64,000 nucleotides of DNA from an uncultured Muribaculaceae bacterium (GTDB lineage: Bacteria > Bacteroidota > Bacteroidia > Bacteroidales > Muribaculaceae), in assembly GCA_910578385.1 (NCBI GenBank), contig CAJTQV010000002.1:220348-284347 (forward strand), in the 5' to 3' direction. Under the pieces are notes generated by a model. That model did no database searches and had not been told where the DNA came from. It saw only the letters and a list, made by a program, of their open reading frames with translations. Made by a program: the position numbers and the translations under genes. Shown here one piece after another: positions 52,568-61,842 of the stretch (within the stretch, counting starts at the first letter, position 1; the number at the start of each line of letters is the position of its first letter).

Positions 52568-54874
52568 TTATCTTACAATAACCTTGGCTGTGACATCGCC
52601 TGCTTTAACTACAAAGAGACCATTGGTCACAGGAATGATTCCGTCGGCGGTCGAGGTAGCTACCAGCCTTCCGTCAGCACTGTAAACCTCGACAATGCCG
52701 TGAAGGCCGGTCACAGATATGCCGCCTCCAACAGCCGCGATGGCTGTGCAGGGAGCTGCCACTTCCTCTACGGCCGACAAAACAGTGTAGGAAAATGGTC
52801 CGGCCGGAGCGGACTCGCCGATATTGAACATGGCGGTGGCATGATATTCGTGACTTTCATCGGCAGCGCCTTTATCGGTGAACGCGACATCATTCACCGG
52901 CGCGTCATTCAGCTTCGTGCCGTCACGGTAGATATTGAATCCGAGCAGCTGCGGTTTGATCTGGCCGGCGGCTAAATACTCGATATCATCGACGGCAAAA
53001 CCATAGTTCTTCGACAGGTCACCGCAATAGTGGAATGCGAAGTACATGGCACCATCGGGAACATCGAATGTGAAATCTCTCCAGGTGTCATCGATACCGG
53101 TTTCGGTTGAGATGAGTATGAAGTCAGACGGTTCCTTGCTGCCTGTTGAATAGTAGATGCTGAATGTCTCGTTGCGCTCTGAATTGATGGCCTTGCCTTT
53201 GAAGCGGACAGTCTGGCTTTCGCCCGACAGTTCAGGCGAGATAGCCCAATCGTCGGCCTCACTGCCAAAGCTCACCCATGCGCTCAGGACATTGACACCC
53301 GAAACAGGTTCGATATGGGGAGCCTGGAAAAGCTGGTCGCCATATGTCATCCATGAGTGGGGTCCGAGATCGTAGAGAGTCATATACTTGTCCATGGCAT
53401 CCACATCGTTTTCGAAGTCGATGTCGTAATAGAACTGGTGACGGTTTCCATCAAGGTCAATAAGAGTCCAGTCGCCGAGGTCCCTGGTCTCGTAGGCACC
53501 GTAACTTTCGAAATCCTCAAGAGTCGGTTCCGGGTTCGACAGAAGGGGCGCGTCCCATGAAAGGATTACATCCTTGCCCTCTGCCTTACCCTCCAGATTC
53601 TCCGGGGCACCGGCTGCGGCCGTAGTGAACATGACTGTGACATCTTCCGTACGGTTGTTGTCGGTACGTTCGTCTCCCTCCAGGATAATCTCGGCCGAAT
53701 AAATGTTTTCTTCAGCGTAGAAAGCATTGGGACAGATTTCGAACACTATGTCGCGGGTCTCCCCCGTCTTCAACGACTCCTCATCTTTAGATTCCACAGC
53801 CGAGCCATTCTCAACGAGCACGAGTCTGAACTGACCGGACTCTCTGCGGCCATCGTTTATGACCGACACAGTGAACTGAGCTGTCTTTCCTGCCACGATA
53901 ACCTCGGGAGCAGTGAAACCGGCTACCGCAAGATTCAAATCGTAGTCGGGCACATATTCATATCGGAAATCGGCCGATTTGTCAGATTCGCCGGCGGTAT
54001 AGACAGCGGTAACATTATACACATGATCTTCTCCGGCAGCATCGATGTCGGTGAACGACACATTGTTTATAACATCGGAATTCACCTTGACACCGTCGCG
54101 ATACACATTGAAACCTGTCAGCGACAGAGCCACCTGTCCGGCGGCATAGTAGCGTATATTGTCAACCGCCACGCCATAGTGGCCGTCGTAGAGGTCGCCG
54201 TCATAGTGAAGAGCGAAATACCTGGCGCCCTCGGGCACGTCGAAACTGAATGCTTCCCACTGACCTCCTATATCCGATACGGTCTTGACGAGAACGAAAT
54301 CCCCGGGAGTCATGCCTCCGGTCGAATAGTAGAAATGGAATGTCTCATAATTCGACTTGTCGAGCGATTTCGCACGCAGGGTTACGGTCTGCGCCTCGCC
54401 CGACAGCTCGGGCGAGATGGCCCAGTCGTCAGCCGGGGTCGCGCCGAAACATGCCCAGGCAGAAAGCACATTCTTACCCTCATATGGAATCACATATGGG
54501 TTCGTGAAATACTGGTCGCCGTAGACTTGCCACGAGTGGGGCTCATTGTAATGTATCCCGTAGTAGTATTCCTCCCAGTCATCCCGTGAGAAATCTATGC
54601 CGGAATAGTAGCCTTGGTGATTGGCCTTGTCCAGATCCAGAAGAGTCCATTCACCCAACCCTTCGGTGGCATATGGAGCATAGTCCTCGAAACCTTCCAC
54701 GGTCGGATCGGGTTGGCTTACCAACGGGGCATCCCACGAAACGGTAACATTTGTTCCCGCTTTGACTGCGCTGACATTCTCGGGAACCGGATAACTGCTG
54801 TTGGCGCCCATGGCCGCAGAAGGAATCACTGCGGCCGACAGGGCGGTAAACATCATAGATTTTAAAGAATTCAT
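52568..54874 (-). CDS. Secreted protein with two choice-of-anchor J domains and T9SS-type C-terminus
   Basis: 768 residues. Signal peptide about 1-23. The sequence is internally duplicated: about 30-315 and about 425-710 each hold a fibronectin-like start (ENVSAVKAGTNVTVSWDAPL, ENLEGKAEGKDVILSWDAPL), a WTLLDLD or WTLIDLD strand, a DDWAISPELSGEAQTV / DDWAISPELSGESQTV strand and GFNVYRDGVKVN / GFNIYRDGTKLN. Between them lies a CARDB-like module (NLAVAGFTAPEVIVAGKTAQ). The end (VEVYSADGRLVATS ... AKVIVR) is a type A sorting domain. Likely a surface binding or adhesive protein. Last gene of a three-gene operon. Confidence 0.82.
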   Translation of the reverse strand: MNSLKSMMFTALSAAVIPSAAMGANSSYPVPENVSAVKAGTNVTVSWDAPLVSQPDPTVEGFEDYAPYATEGLGEWTLLDLDKANHQGYYSGIDFSRDDWEEYYYGIHYNEPHSWQVYGDQYFTNPYVIPYEGKNVLSAWACFGATPADDWAISPELSGEAQTVTLRAKSLDKSNYETFHFYYSTGGMTPGDFVLVKTVSDIGGQWEAFSFDVPEGARYFALHYDGDLYDGHYGVAVDNIRYYAAGQVALSLTGFNVYRDGVKVNSDVINNVSFTDIDAAGEDHVYNVTAVYTAGESDKSADFRYEYVPDYDLNLAVAGFTAPEVIVAGKTAQFTVSVINDGRRESGQFRLVLVENGSAVESKDEESLKTGETRDIVFEICPNAFYAEENIYSAEIILEGDERTDNNRTEDVTVMFTTAAAGAPENLEGKAEGKDVILSWDAPLLSNPEPTLEDFESYGAYETRDLGDWTLIDLDGNRHQFYYDIDFENDVDAMDKYMTLYDLGPHSWMTYGDQLFQAPHIEPVSGVNVLSAWVSFGSEADDWAISPELSGESQTVRFKGKAINSERNETFSIYYSTGSKEPSDFILISTETGIDDTWRDFTFDVPDGAMYFAFHYCGDLSKNYGFAVDDIEYLAAGQIKPQLLGFNIYRDGTKLNDAPVNDVAFTDKGAADESHEYHATAMFNIGESAPAGPFSYTVLSAVEEVAAPCTAIAAVGGGISVTGLHGIVEVYSADGRLVATSTADGIIPVTNGLFVVKAGDVTAKVIVR

Positions 54875-54910
54875 ATCACGCTGTTTTATTGATTAAACTG
54901 TTGCTGCACA

Positions 54911-57900
54911 TTATCTGACCACTACCTTCGCGCACAGCGTTCCGACCTTGATGAGGTATATGCCTTTTCCGATGCGGAATGTGCATTCGGGATTGGCCTC
55001 GGCTCTGGCAATCTCCGTTCCGGCCACATCAAACACCTCAACTGTCTGACCGCTGCCAACCACCGTGATTTCACCCTCGCGGCTGATGATCCGTATGTCT
55101 GATTCCGCAATGGCGCTGTCGAGGCCCGACGAGGCGAACATGTAGGGATCTGATGCCATTGACTCACCTTCGGCATATACAGCAGAGACGTGGTAGGTGT
55201 GGTCGGCCGAAGCCGCATCCTTGTCGGTGAATTCAAATTCGGTATGGGCCTCACCATTGACTTTGATGCCGTCGCGGTAGATATTGAAGCCTGTAAGGGT
55301 CAGATAGTCGAAACCGGCGCTCTCGTAGGTGATGTCGTCGATAATCAGCGCGAAACTGTCATCGTAGCTTCCGACATGACGGATGGCGAAGAATTCGGCT
55401 CCTTCGGGAAGAGTGAATTCATAGGGTGTCCAGAACGCGTTGATACTGTTGCGGCGGTCCACACTGATGAACGACTCTATGTCGGTATCGCTTGTGGAAT
55501 AAAGCACTTCGAAAGAGTCGCGGTCATCCTGGTCGAGACTGCGGGCATAGAAACGTATCTTCTGCGTATTGCCCGACAGACGGGGCGAGATGAGCCAGTC
55601 GTCATTATCCTTCATACTTGTGAAGCTGATGATGAACTGCGACCCGGAGTGGGGTGCGATTACTTCATAGGGGAAGTATGAATTGTTGAATACCTGCCAT
55701 GCCTGGGGTTTGCCGTAATAAGGATAATTCTCGCCGTCGGGGTTTTCGATGTAATATGTGTCGTTCTTGTCGGCATCGACCACGGTCCAGTTGCCGATGT
55801 TGTCGATTATGAAGCCGTCGTAAGTGTCAAATCCCTCGGTGATGGATCCTGAAGGGAAAAGGTCCGGTTCCACCCATGAGAGGTTTACGTCATTCCCGTT
55901 TTCCTCACCGGTAAGACCTGTCGGCACCGGATACTCAAATTGAACAAGAGGCACGGTGATTGCCTTTGAGATGTTGTTCGACATGTCGAGATCCCTGTCA
56001 TAGTCAACCTTCACGCAGTACTCGTTCAGGTTCTCATAGAGCGGCGACGGAGTCTCGCTGAAAATAATGGTCTGGACCGCACCGCTCTCAAGCGAGTCGA
56101 ACTTGCGGGTCTCCACTACATTGTCGTTGCGGTACAACGATACGGAGTATTCGCCGGTATTGTTGACACCCCAGTTGCGCAGCTTGACACCGAATGATGT
56201 CTCACGGCCGGGAAGGAGCTGATATGGAGTCGAGAATTCGGTGATGCCGAGGTCTTCGTCAAGGCAGTTCCGGATTTCAAAATTGTCGAAAGCCATATAA
56301 GTGCCTTTTGTCTTGCACGAGGACATGATGCCGACCTGGACTACCTTGCCTTTATAATCATCGAGAGGAACCTGGATTGTATACCAACCCTCCTCTTCAT
56401 CTTCTGAAGCGCCGTCGGTAGTGGTGTAAACGAGCGTTCCTTCGAGTGTCTCGGCATCGACAATCACCACTCCGCAGAGATCGGGCACCACATGGCGGCG
56501 ATAGAGCTGGAAGAACAGAGAGGGATGGGCGGCATTACCGAGATTGATTTTTCCGCTGCGGAGTTCGCTGATGGCATCATCGCATTCTGCCTGGAACACA
56601 ACCATACCACCGTCGTTCTCAAAGGGCATGATGGTGTATTTGTCGGTAGAGATGCCGTTCCACAGGTGCCAATGTCCATAGCTCGGACTGGCGTTCATGA
56701 TCCAGTTGTACTTGAATCCGGAACTTGTGATGGCGTCGCGGAAAGGTATGTCGTAGGGGCGGCCGATGGATTGCAGCGGCGTGGAGGCCGGCTCGTTCCA
56801 GTTGTACTGGTAGCTGCCGTCAATCCTGGTTCCTGCCAATCCCATGATCGACTCGAAAGCCTGCATCGCGGAGAGATCCCCCTTGTCGTGAATCAGCGAT
56901 GTGCCGGGGAAATCGGTGTAACGCTGGCTGAGGTCATTGTCCACAATCCAATACACCACATCCTCGGGTTTTATCGGTTTTTCGTTGACATCGGTTTCAG
57001 GGGCATCCCACGACAGATAGGTGCGGCCCCACTTCTCAGTATCCTCTACCAGAGTAAGGTTTCGCGGACCGTGAGGGAGTGCGGGGACATCACCGGCATA
57101 TGCCGTGGCGGTAGCCGCGCGACCTGTGCCGGAGGAATTGGAGCAATAAGCCTCAAGGTAAACGGCACCGTCAAGTTCCACGGTAACATCCACGGTAACC
57201 GTTTCGCCGGGCTGACCTTTTCCTGTCTTGTATGGCTTGTAGTTGCATTCGAGGGTCCAGTCGAGCTGTTCAGTGAGAGACTGGCCACCGATTGTGGTCG
57301 TGGGCAGCGTGAAAGAGACCTGACCGCTGAGCTGTCCGGCGAACATACCGGAGAGTCCTGTCGGCGCCGCCGGAGCGAGATCCGACGGGTCAGGATTGCT
57401 GAAATACATTCCCATGAGCTGCTCGCCATGCTCAAATTGGTAGACGGAGGTCGCCTCGCCGGTGGCAAGGTCGATTTTGTACATGGAAGTTCCTGCATCG
57501 TCGCAGAGAATGTAATAGAACATGTTGTCGTCGGGATTGACGGCACCCGTGGAATCATAGTAGGGTTTTAATCCGGTGTCGCCTATCACTGTTTCCTTAC
57601 CGTTGTTCTTGTCGACGGAACAGAACTCACCGTTCTTCTTCAATGCGTAGAGATGACCCGATGTATCGAATCCGCATGCCGCCCATGGCTCCTCGATAAA
57701 AGCCACCGGCTGCAGCTGGAACCGGTTGATGTCATACGTGCCGAACGTATAGAGGTCGGGATTGCTGCCATAGAAGGTTCCGTAGATAAGGTTTGTTGTC
57801 GGGTCGCATGCCATTGCGGTGGAGATGGTGGCGATGTCGGGCTTTCCGTTCTCATCTTTCTGCACCTGACTGCCCTGGACAGACCAGTCTTCGGTGTTCA

Positions 57901-58435
57901 GAATCACATTCATCACGGCCGTCACATTTACGCCTCCCATGGGAGTCGGTGAATAGGCGTACGACGTCATGTAGTAGGAATTCTCGCCGATAGCGGTACC
58001 GCCACCGTTGGCAACGTAGTCGAAATATTCAAAATATTCCTCCGACGTGAGCAGTTTAAGCTCACCACCTTGCGCGGGCATGGAGTACATGCCGAAACGT
58101 GTGCCCGAACCCCAGGCCTCGCTGGAGATCAGACTCGCTTTTATAAGTTTTTCTCTTGAACCCGGAGTCGAGGGTACACGCAAACCGTATGCGGCCGATG
58201 CCTTGGGCAGTCGGAGAGACAGACCGGCGACTGAGTTCATTTTCACCATCGGGCACTTGTTCCCTGTGGTCAGCAGGGTCGGGGCACCGTCGGTCTGCAT
58301 GTTGGTCACAACTCCGGAATGCCTGATTCCGGGAACCGTAGAGATATACTTTCCGGTTACTTGAGCACTTGCGCTGACGCTGATTGATAATGACAGCGTC
58401 GCGGCCAGTAGAGGGAGTAATTTCATTGGTTTCAT
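54911..58435 (-). CDS. Large secreted protein with choice-of-anchor J and fibronectin-like domains
   Basis: 1174 residues. Signal peptide about 1-24. Residues about 120-360 look like a beta-propeller-like region (YMTSYAYSPTPMGGVNVTAV, CGFDTSGHLYALKKNGEFCS). Two choice-of-anchor-type modules follow (HPSLFFQLYRRHVVPDLCGV; DDWLISPRLSGNTQKIRFYA), a CARDB-like stretch (VNNTGEYSVSLYRND) lies between them, and the end (VEVFDVAGTEIARAEA ... AKVVVR) is a type A T9SS sorting domain. The last 300 residues are clearly related to the next protein. It follows the M6 protease gene by 18 bp. Function probably binding at the cell surface. Confidence 0.8.
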   Translation of the reverse strand: MKPMKLLPLLAATLSLSISVSASAQVTGKYISTVPGIRHSGVVTNMQTDGAPTLLTTGNKCPMVKMNSVAGLSLRLPKASAAYGLRVPSTPGSREKLIKASLISSEAWGSGTRFGMYSMPAQGGELKLLTSEEYFEYFDYVANGGGTAIGENSYYMTSYAYSPTPMGGVNVTAVMNVILNTEDWSVQGSQVQKDENGKPDIATISTAMACDPTTNLIYGTFYGSNPDLYTFGTYDINRFQLQPVAFIEEPWAACGFDTSGHLYALKKNGEFCSVDKNNGKETVIGDTGLKPYYDSTGAVNPDDNMFYYILCDDAGTSMYKIDLATGEATSVYQFEHGEQLMGMYFSNPDPSDLAPAAPTGLSGMFAGQLSGQVSFTLPTTTIGGQSLTEQLDWTLECNYKPYKTGKGQPGETVTVDVTVELDGAVYLEAYCSNSSGTGRAATATAYAGDVPALPHGPRNLTLVEDTEKWGRTYLSWDAPETDVNEKPIKPEDVVYWIVDNDLSQRYTDFPGTSLIHDKGDLSAMQAFESIMGLAGTRIDGSYQYNWNEPASTPLQSIGRPYDIPFRDAITSSGFKYNWIMNASPSYGHWHLWNGISTDKYTIMPFENDGGMVVFQAECDDAISELRSGKINLGNAAHPSLFFQLYRRHVVPDLCGVVIVDAETLEGTLVYTTTDGASEDEEEGWYTIQVPLDDYKGKVVQVGIMSSCKTKGTYMAFDNFEIRNCLDEDLGITEFSTPYQLLPGRETSFGVKLRNWGVNNTGEYSVSLYRNDNVVETRKFDSLESGAVQTIIFSETPSPLYENLNEYCVKVDYDRDLDMSNNISKAITVPLVQFEYPVPTGLTGEENGNDVNLSWVEPDLFPSGSITEGFDTYDGFIIDNIGNWTVVDADKNDTYYIENPDGENYPYYGKPQAWQVFNNSYFPYEVIAPHSGSQFIISFTSMKDNDDWLISPRLSGNTQKIRFYARSLDQDDRDSFEVLYSTSDTDIESFISVDRRNSINAFWTPYEFTLPEGAEFFAIRHVGSYDDSFALIIDDITYESAGFDYLTLTGFNIYRDGIKVNGEAHTEFEFTDKDAASADHTYHVSAVYAEGESMASDPYMFASSGLDSAIAESDIRIISREGEITVVGSGQTVEVFDVAGTEIARAEANPECTFRIGKGIYLIKVGTLCAKVVVR

Positions 58436-58453
58436 TGATATTGGAAATAATTA

Positions 58454-61318
58454 TTATCTTATCACGATTTTGGCGAGATTGCCCATGTTGTCGGAAATGA
58501 TATATATTCCGGCATTGTCAATAGTTGTGGCGCACTGCCCGCTGCCATCGGCCTGAAGCGTGGCTATGCGGCGTCCGGTTATGTCGGCTATGCGGCAGAA
58601 GACTCCGGGCTGACAGGCGATTGCAATAGCGTTTCCGCGTACAATCACTTTAAACGATGTGGTTTCTGCTCCAATCAAGACCACGGCCGAGGCTTCTGGT
58701 GTCCGCAGGGCCACCTCTTCCGATTCGTTGGTGAATTTCTCGCCGTCGGTTGCCTTGACTACATAGAAATAATCGGTCTCGGGAGTCAGCCCTGCCACTG
58801 AGGCGGACGTGCTGTTGCCGACATTAAGGAAGTCGTAACCGCCAAGAGCCACGCGCTCCATAATGAAACCATGGCCAACCACCACATCGTCTATGGCGAC
58901 TGAGCTGTTGTTGGTAGCCCGATAGATTATTCTTACCGCTTCTGTTCCGTCGGGGATGTCATTTATTTCTGTGACCTCTCCACCGGTCGCGGCGACAACC
59001 GCAATCGCGGCAATCTGTTTCCAGTCATTTCCGTCGCCGGCCTCGACAATAATCATGTTGTCGGCAGAGGCAGCACCGCTGCCCCGGTGCCAGAATGAAA
59101 GAGAGCGTACTCCATCGGGGAAGGTGGCGCTGGTAAGGGCGGCACCATCCGAGGAGAAACGCAATGCCGGAACGGCCGCCCCGGCATACGAGGCCATGTT
59201 GTAACTTGCTTTTGAGGAGGAGGACCATCCTTCGGGCAGATTTTCCACACCATCCGAGAAATCGACAGTGGTGGTGTTGGGGCTGCCCGGCTGCTTTGTG
59301 TACACACACAGCAGATATTCCGTCGCACCTTCCACATCATTCCACGAAGCGGTGAACGAGTCCGCTTTGAGATTCATGGCCTCATGTGCCACAGGCACCA
59401 GATCCTCAAATCCGGGTTCGGCGGTGGTGAAGGAGCAGAAATCAGAGGGATGGCCGGTCACATTACCAACCGTTGCAGCCACTGTGAACCTGTATTCCGT
59501 AGATGGATCAAGATTTTCCACGAGCATCGATGTGGCTCCATTGCTGTCGATATTGAAGTAGTCCAGCGCAACATCGTAGAGTCCGTCGTACATTACGGTC
59601 ACGAGATAGCTCCCGGCATTCTCCACCGCATCCCATTCCAGATGAGCCGTGTGCGATGTGATGCCGGTGGCGGTCAGTCCGCCGGGAGCAGCCACATCAT
59701 CGTAGCCGCCGAGCACTTTCAGGGTGATGTATCCGTTGTCATGTTCGGTAATCTCCGTCATGGGCAACGACAGGCGGTTGCCCTGCCATGTCCTCATGGA
59801 TGGTTCGGTGTCGTCGGTAAATGAGGTGACGTTTTTCGTACCGGGGAACGAATCGCCCTCGCGGGTGTTGATGTTCGGGTCGGCATCCGCCTCGACTATG
59901 TCCACCCCCTGATGTTCGGGGTCGTCGTTCACTTTGTTGCGCGCCCAGGTCTGTTCATCAAAATCTATATGCCAGACAAGCATGCCGTGACCGGGAATGA
60001 ATTTGTCCCAGCTTATGTTCTGACGGTTTTCAACAATGTAGAATTCGTCGTTCGACGATGTGCTTATGCGGTATGCGGTGTTTGTGCTGACCGGAGCTAT
60101 TGTAAGATTGGTGCGGCCCGTGATTTCTGCCGGTGTGAGCCACCCCACGCAGTATCGCTCGAAAGCGGAATAAAGCGGCGGCGTACGTCCGTCGTTGTTA
60201 TACGGGCCGTAGTCGAGGGCCGACCATGGTCCGGGAGAAAACACATCATTATAGCTTGTGGAGTAGAGATCCGGGAGTCCCATCACATGGGAAAACTCAT
60301 GGCAGAATGTACCCACACCGTCCACGTCTCCGTTTTCCCATTCATTGGAACAGGCATATGTATCGACAATTTTTCCGTCGAATTCATAACTGTTCTCCTT
60401 GTCGTAATAGGATATTTTGGCTGAATGTGGCCATACGGTATCGGAACCGCCGCCCGACGACTCACCTTCTCCGGCATAGAACACATAGATATTGTCAACG
60501 AAGCCATCGCCGTCACGGTCGTATTGCGAGAAATCCACATCATCGTCAAGAATCCGGCAGGCGTCGGCCACCATGCGCCAGGCATTGGGGTCGTTATAGC
60601 CGCCCCCATAAAATTCGCGTGTATTGGGGAGCGTCACCGGACCATATACGTCTGATTCGAGGTCGAACTGTCCGCATGATGATTCCCTGAAGAAATCGCG
60701 GGCCGAACCGGTGCCGCCGTGCATGCTGAATCCGGGTTCATTCATCATCCGGCTGAAATATTCATGCGGATTGTCGATAGTGAATTTCACATCGCTGTAT
60801 TGAACCAGTATCACTATAGCCTTCTGGTAACCTTTGTTGGGGAAATTGGTGAACAGGAAGCGGGAAGGGTCATCTTTCGCAGGAGCCTTCGCCCTGTCAT
60901 TAAAAACCGGTTCCATTCTGCTCCGGTCCCTCTTCACCCTGTTGTTGAAGAACGCCGGCACCTTCGCGAGGTCGATGTTCCGGACCACCGTACGTTCACC
61001 GGTCGCCAGACGGTCGACCGGAACAGCCTTTATCCCGGTAGAGCGCAACTCGCCATTGTCGGCCATTTCGGCATAATACAGATCCTTTCCCTCGGCTACT
61101 AAAGGATAACCCTCGGAGCTGAGGTACATATGGCTGAATTCATCACCGATAATCCTGGCCTCTATAGTGCTGCCGTCACTTTGCCGGAATTCAAGCAGAC
61201 CGGGTCTGGCCGGCTTGGCAAGTGCCGTACTGCATAGGGATAATGCGACAATCCCCGTCAGACAGCGTTTGAATGAAATGGTCTTGCTCGTTGCAAGTGC
61301 AGGTAAAAAGTTTTTCAT
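58454..61318 (-). CDS. Secreted M6-family metalloprotease (immune inhibitor A-like)
   Basis: 954 residues. Signal peptide about 1-34 (ends ALA-KPARPG). The protease domain (about 130-540) shows HGGTGSARDFFRESSCGQFD, DRDGDGFVDNIYVFYAGEGE and the zinc motif TFCHEFSHVMGLPDLYSTSY (HEFSH). Two fibronectin type III-like domains (from about 550 and 650), an anchor J-like module and a type A sorting domain (CRIADITGRRIATLQ ... AKIVIR) follow. First gene of the three-gene operon. Secreted M6 proteases degrade host proteins in other bacteria; the target here is unknown. Confidence 0.9.
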   Translation of the reverse strand: MKNFLPALATSKTISFKRCLTGIVALSLCSTALAKPARPGLLEFRQSDGSTIEARIIGDEFSHMYLSSEGYPLVAEGKDLYYAEMADNGELRSTGIKAVPVDRLATGERTVVRNIDLAKVPAFFNNRVKRDRSRMEPVFNDRAKAPAKDDPSRFLFTNFPNKGYQKAIVILVQYSDVKFTIDNPHEYFSRMMNEPGFSMHGGTGSARDFFRESSCGQFDLESDVYGPVTLPNTREFYGGGYNDPNAWRMVADACRILDDDVDFSQYDRDGDGFVDNIYVFYAGEGESSGGGSDTVWPHSAKISYYDKENSYEFDGKIVDTYACSNEWENGDVDGVGTFCHEFSHVMGLPDLYSTSYNDVFSPGPWSALDYGPYNNDGRTPPLYSAFERYCVGWLTPAEITGRTNLTIAPVSTNTAYRISTSSNDEFYIVENRQNISWDKFIPGHGMLVWHIDFDEQTWARNKVNDDPEHQGVDIVEADADPNINTREGDSFPGTKNVTSFTDDTEPSMRTWQGNRLSLPMTEITEHDNGYITLKVLGGYDDVAAPGGLTATGITSHTAHLEWDAVENAGSYLVTVMYDGLYDVALDYFNIDSNGATSMLVENLDPSTEYRFTVAATVGNVTGHPSDFCSFTTAEPGFEDLVPVAHEAMNLKADSFTASWNDVEGATEYLLCVYTKQPGSPNTTTVDFSDGVENLPEGWSSSSKASYNMASYAGAAVPALRFSSDGAALTSATFPDGVRSLSFWHRGSGAASADNMIIVEAGDGNDWKQIAAIAVVAATGGEVTEINDIPDGTEAVRIIYRATNNSSVAIDDVVVGHGFIMERVALGGYDFLNVGNSTSASVAGLTPETDYFYVVKATDGEKFTNESEEVALRTPEASAVVLIGAETTSFKVIVRGNAIAIACQPGVFCRIADITGRRIATLQADGSGQCATTIDNAGIYIISDNMGNLAKIVIR

Positions 61319-61325
61319 TCAGTCT

Positions 61326-61333
61326 CAAAGTTA
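61326..61333 (-). promoter_or_regulatory. -7 box directly before the M6 protease gene
   Basis: TAACTTTG on the minus strand, only 7 bp before the start codon, so transcription would begin within about 5 nt of it. No TTTG lies at 19-21 bp, so this promoter looks weak or activator-dependent. A perfect 14-bp palindrome ACGACAATTGTCGT is at 61371-61384, centred about 55 bp upstream. Confidence 0.55.
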
Positions 61334-61400
61334 GTTATTGTATAATATTGATATTTTCTTGTCCGGTAATACGACAATTGTCGTCAAGTCAATTATCCTT

Positions 61401-61685
61401 AATCCCTACAATTAAGGATTCATTTTTCTAAATTATACAACCAACAAACCTGCATTAACTACGATTGACCCACGTGCAACGCATTTTTACCACATATAGT
61501 ATTCCTATTAATATTTTAACAAAATGCGCATTTTTTATTTTGGAAGTTCAAAAATAATATTTATATTTGCGGCGTTAAGCCGAACTGATTGGTTTGCAAT
61601 GCAGTGGAGAACTACACCTCCATGGCGTTAAAAATATTGATTGGTCGGATTCTTATTACTACTGCAATCCTTAATTGTAGGGATT
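61401..61685. repeat. 20-bp perfect inverted repeats enclosing a promoter (candidate invertible segment)
   Basis: AATCCCTACAATTAAGGATT at 61401-61420 and its exact reverse complement at 61666-61685, 245 bp apart. Each arm is itself an imperfect dyad (AATCC-N10-GGATT), the form of a site-specific recombinase site. The enclosed DNA is AT-rich and holds a consensus promoter pointing right. No recombinase gene is in the window. Confidence 0.6.
61539..61569 (+). promoter_or_regulatory. Promoter inside the inverted-repeat segment
   Basis: TTTG (61539-61542), 19 bp, TATATTTG (61562-61569). In this orientation it drives only about 180 bp of non-genic DNA up to the typA terminator. Confidence 0.75.
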
Positions 61686-61770
61686 GCAGATGTCTGAACC
61701 CGGTTTGATTTCCATTCATCCATCCGTAACCGGACATAAAAAAAACGCATCGGCCTGAGCCGATGCGTTG
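61576..61770 (+). ncRNA. Possible short transcript with a 28-codon ORF
   Basis: The promoter at 61539-61569 and the hairpin at 61745-61770 bound a transcript of about 190 nt. It contains small hairpins (CGGC-GTTAA-GCCG at its start; CTGCAATCC/GGATTGCAG at 61662-61689) and one short open frame at 61622-61708 (28 residues, starting MALKILIGRILITTAIL and ending with a Cys-rich tail CRDCRCLNPV). No known RNA family was recognised. It may be a small RNA, a small peptide mRNA, or only run-off from a promoter in the OFF orientation. Confidence 0.35.
61745..61770 (-). terminator. typA terminator
   Basis: Perfect 11-bp stem AACGCATCGGC/GCCGATGCGTT with a 4-nt loop, followed on the minus strand by TTTTTT. 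It can also act on the plus strand as a weak stop. Confidence 0.9.
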
Positions 61771-61842
61771 CTATGATAGAGACCGGGATTATGTTTAACT
61801 CACGTTTAGAGTCTGTATCCCGGCAAGTATAATTCCATGTGT

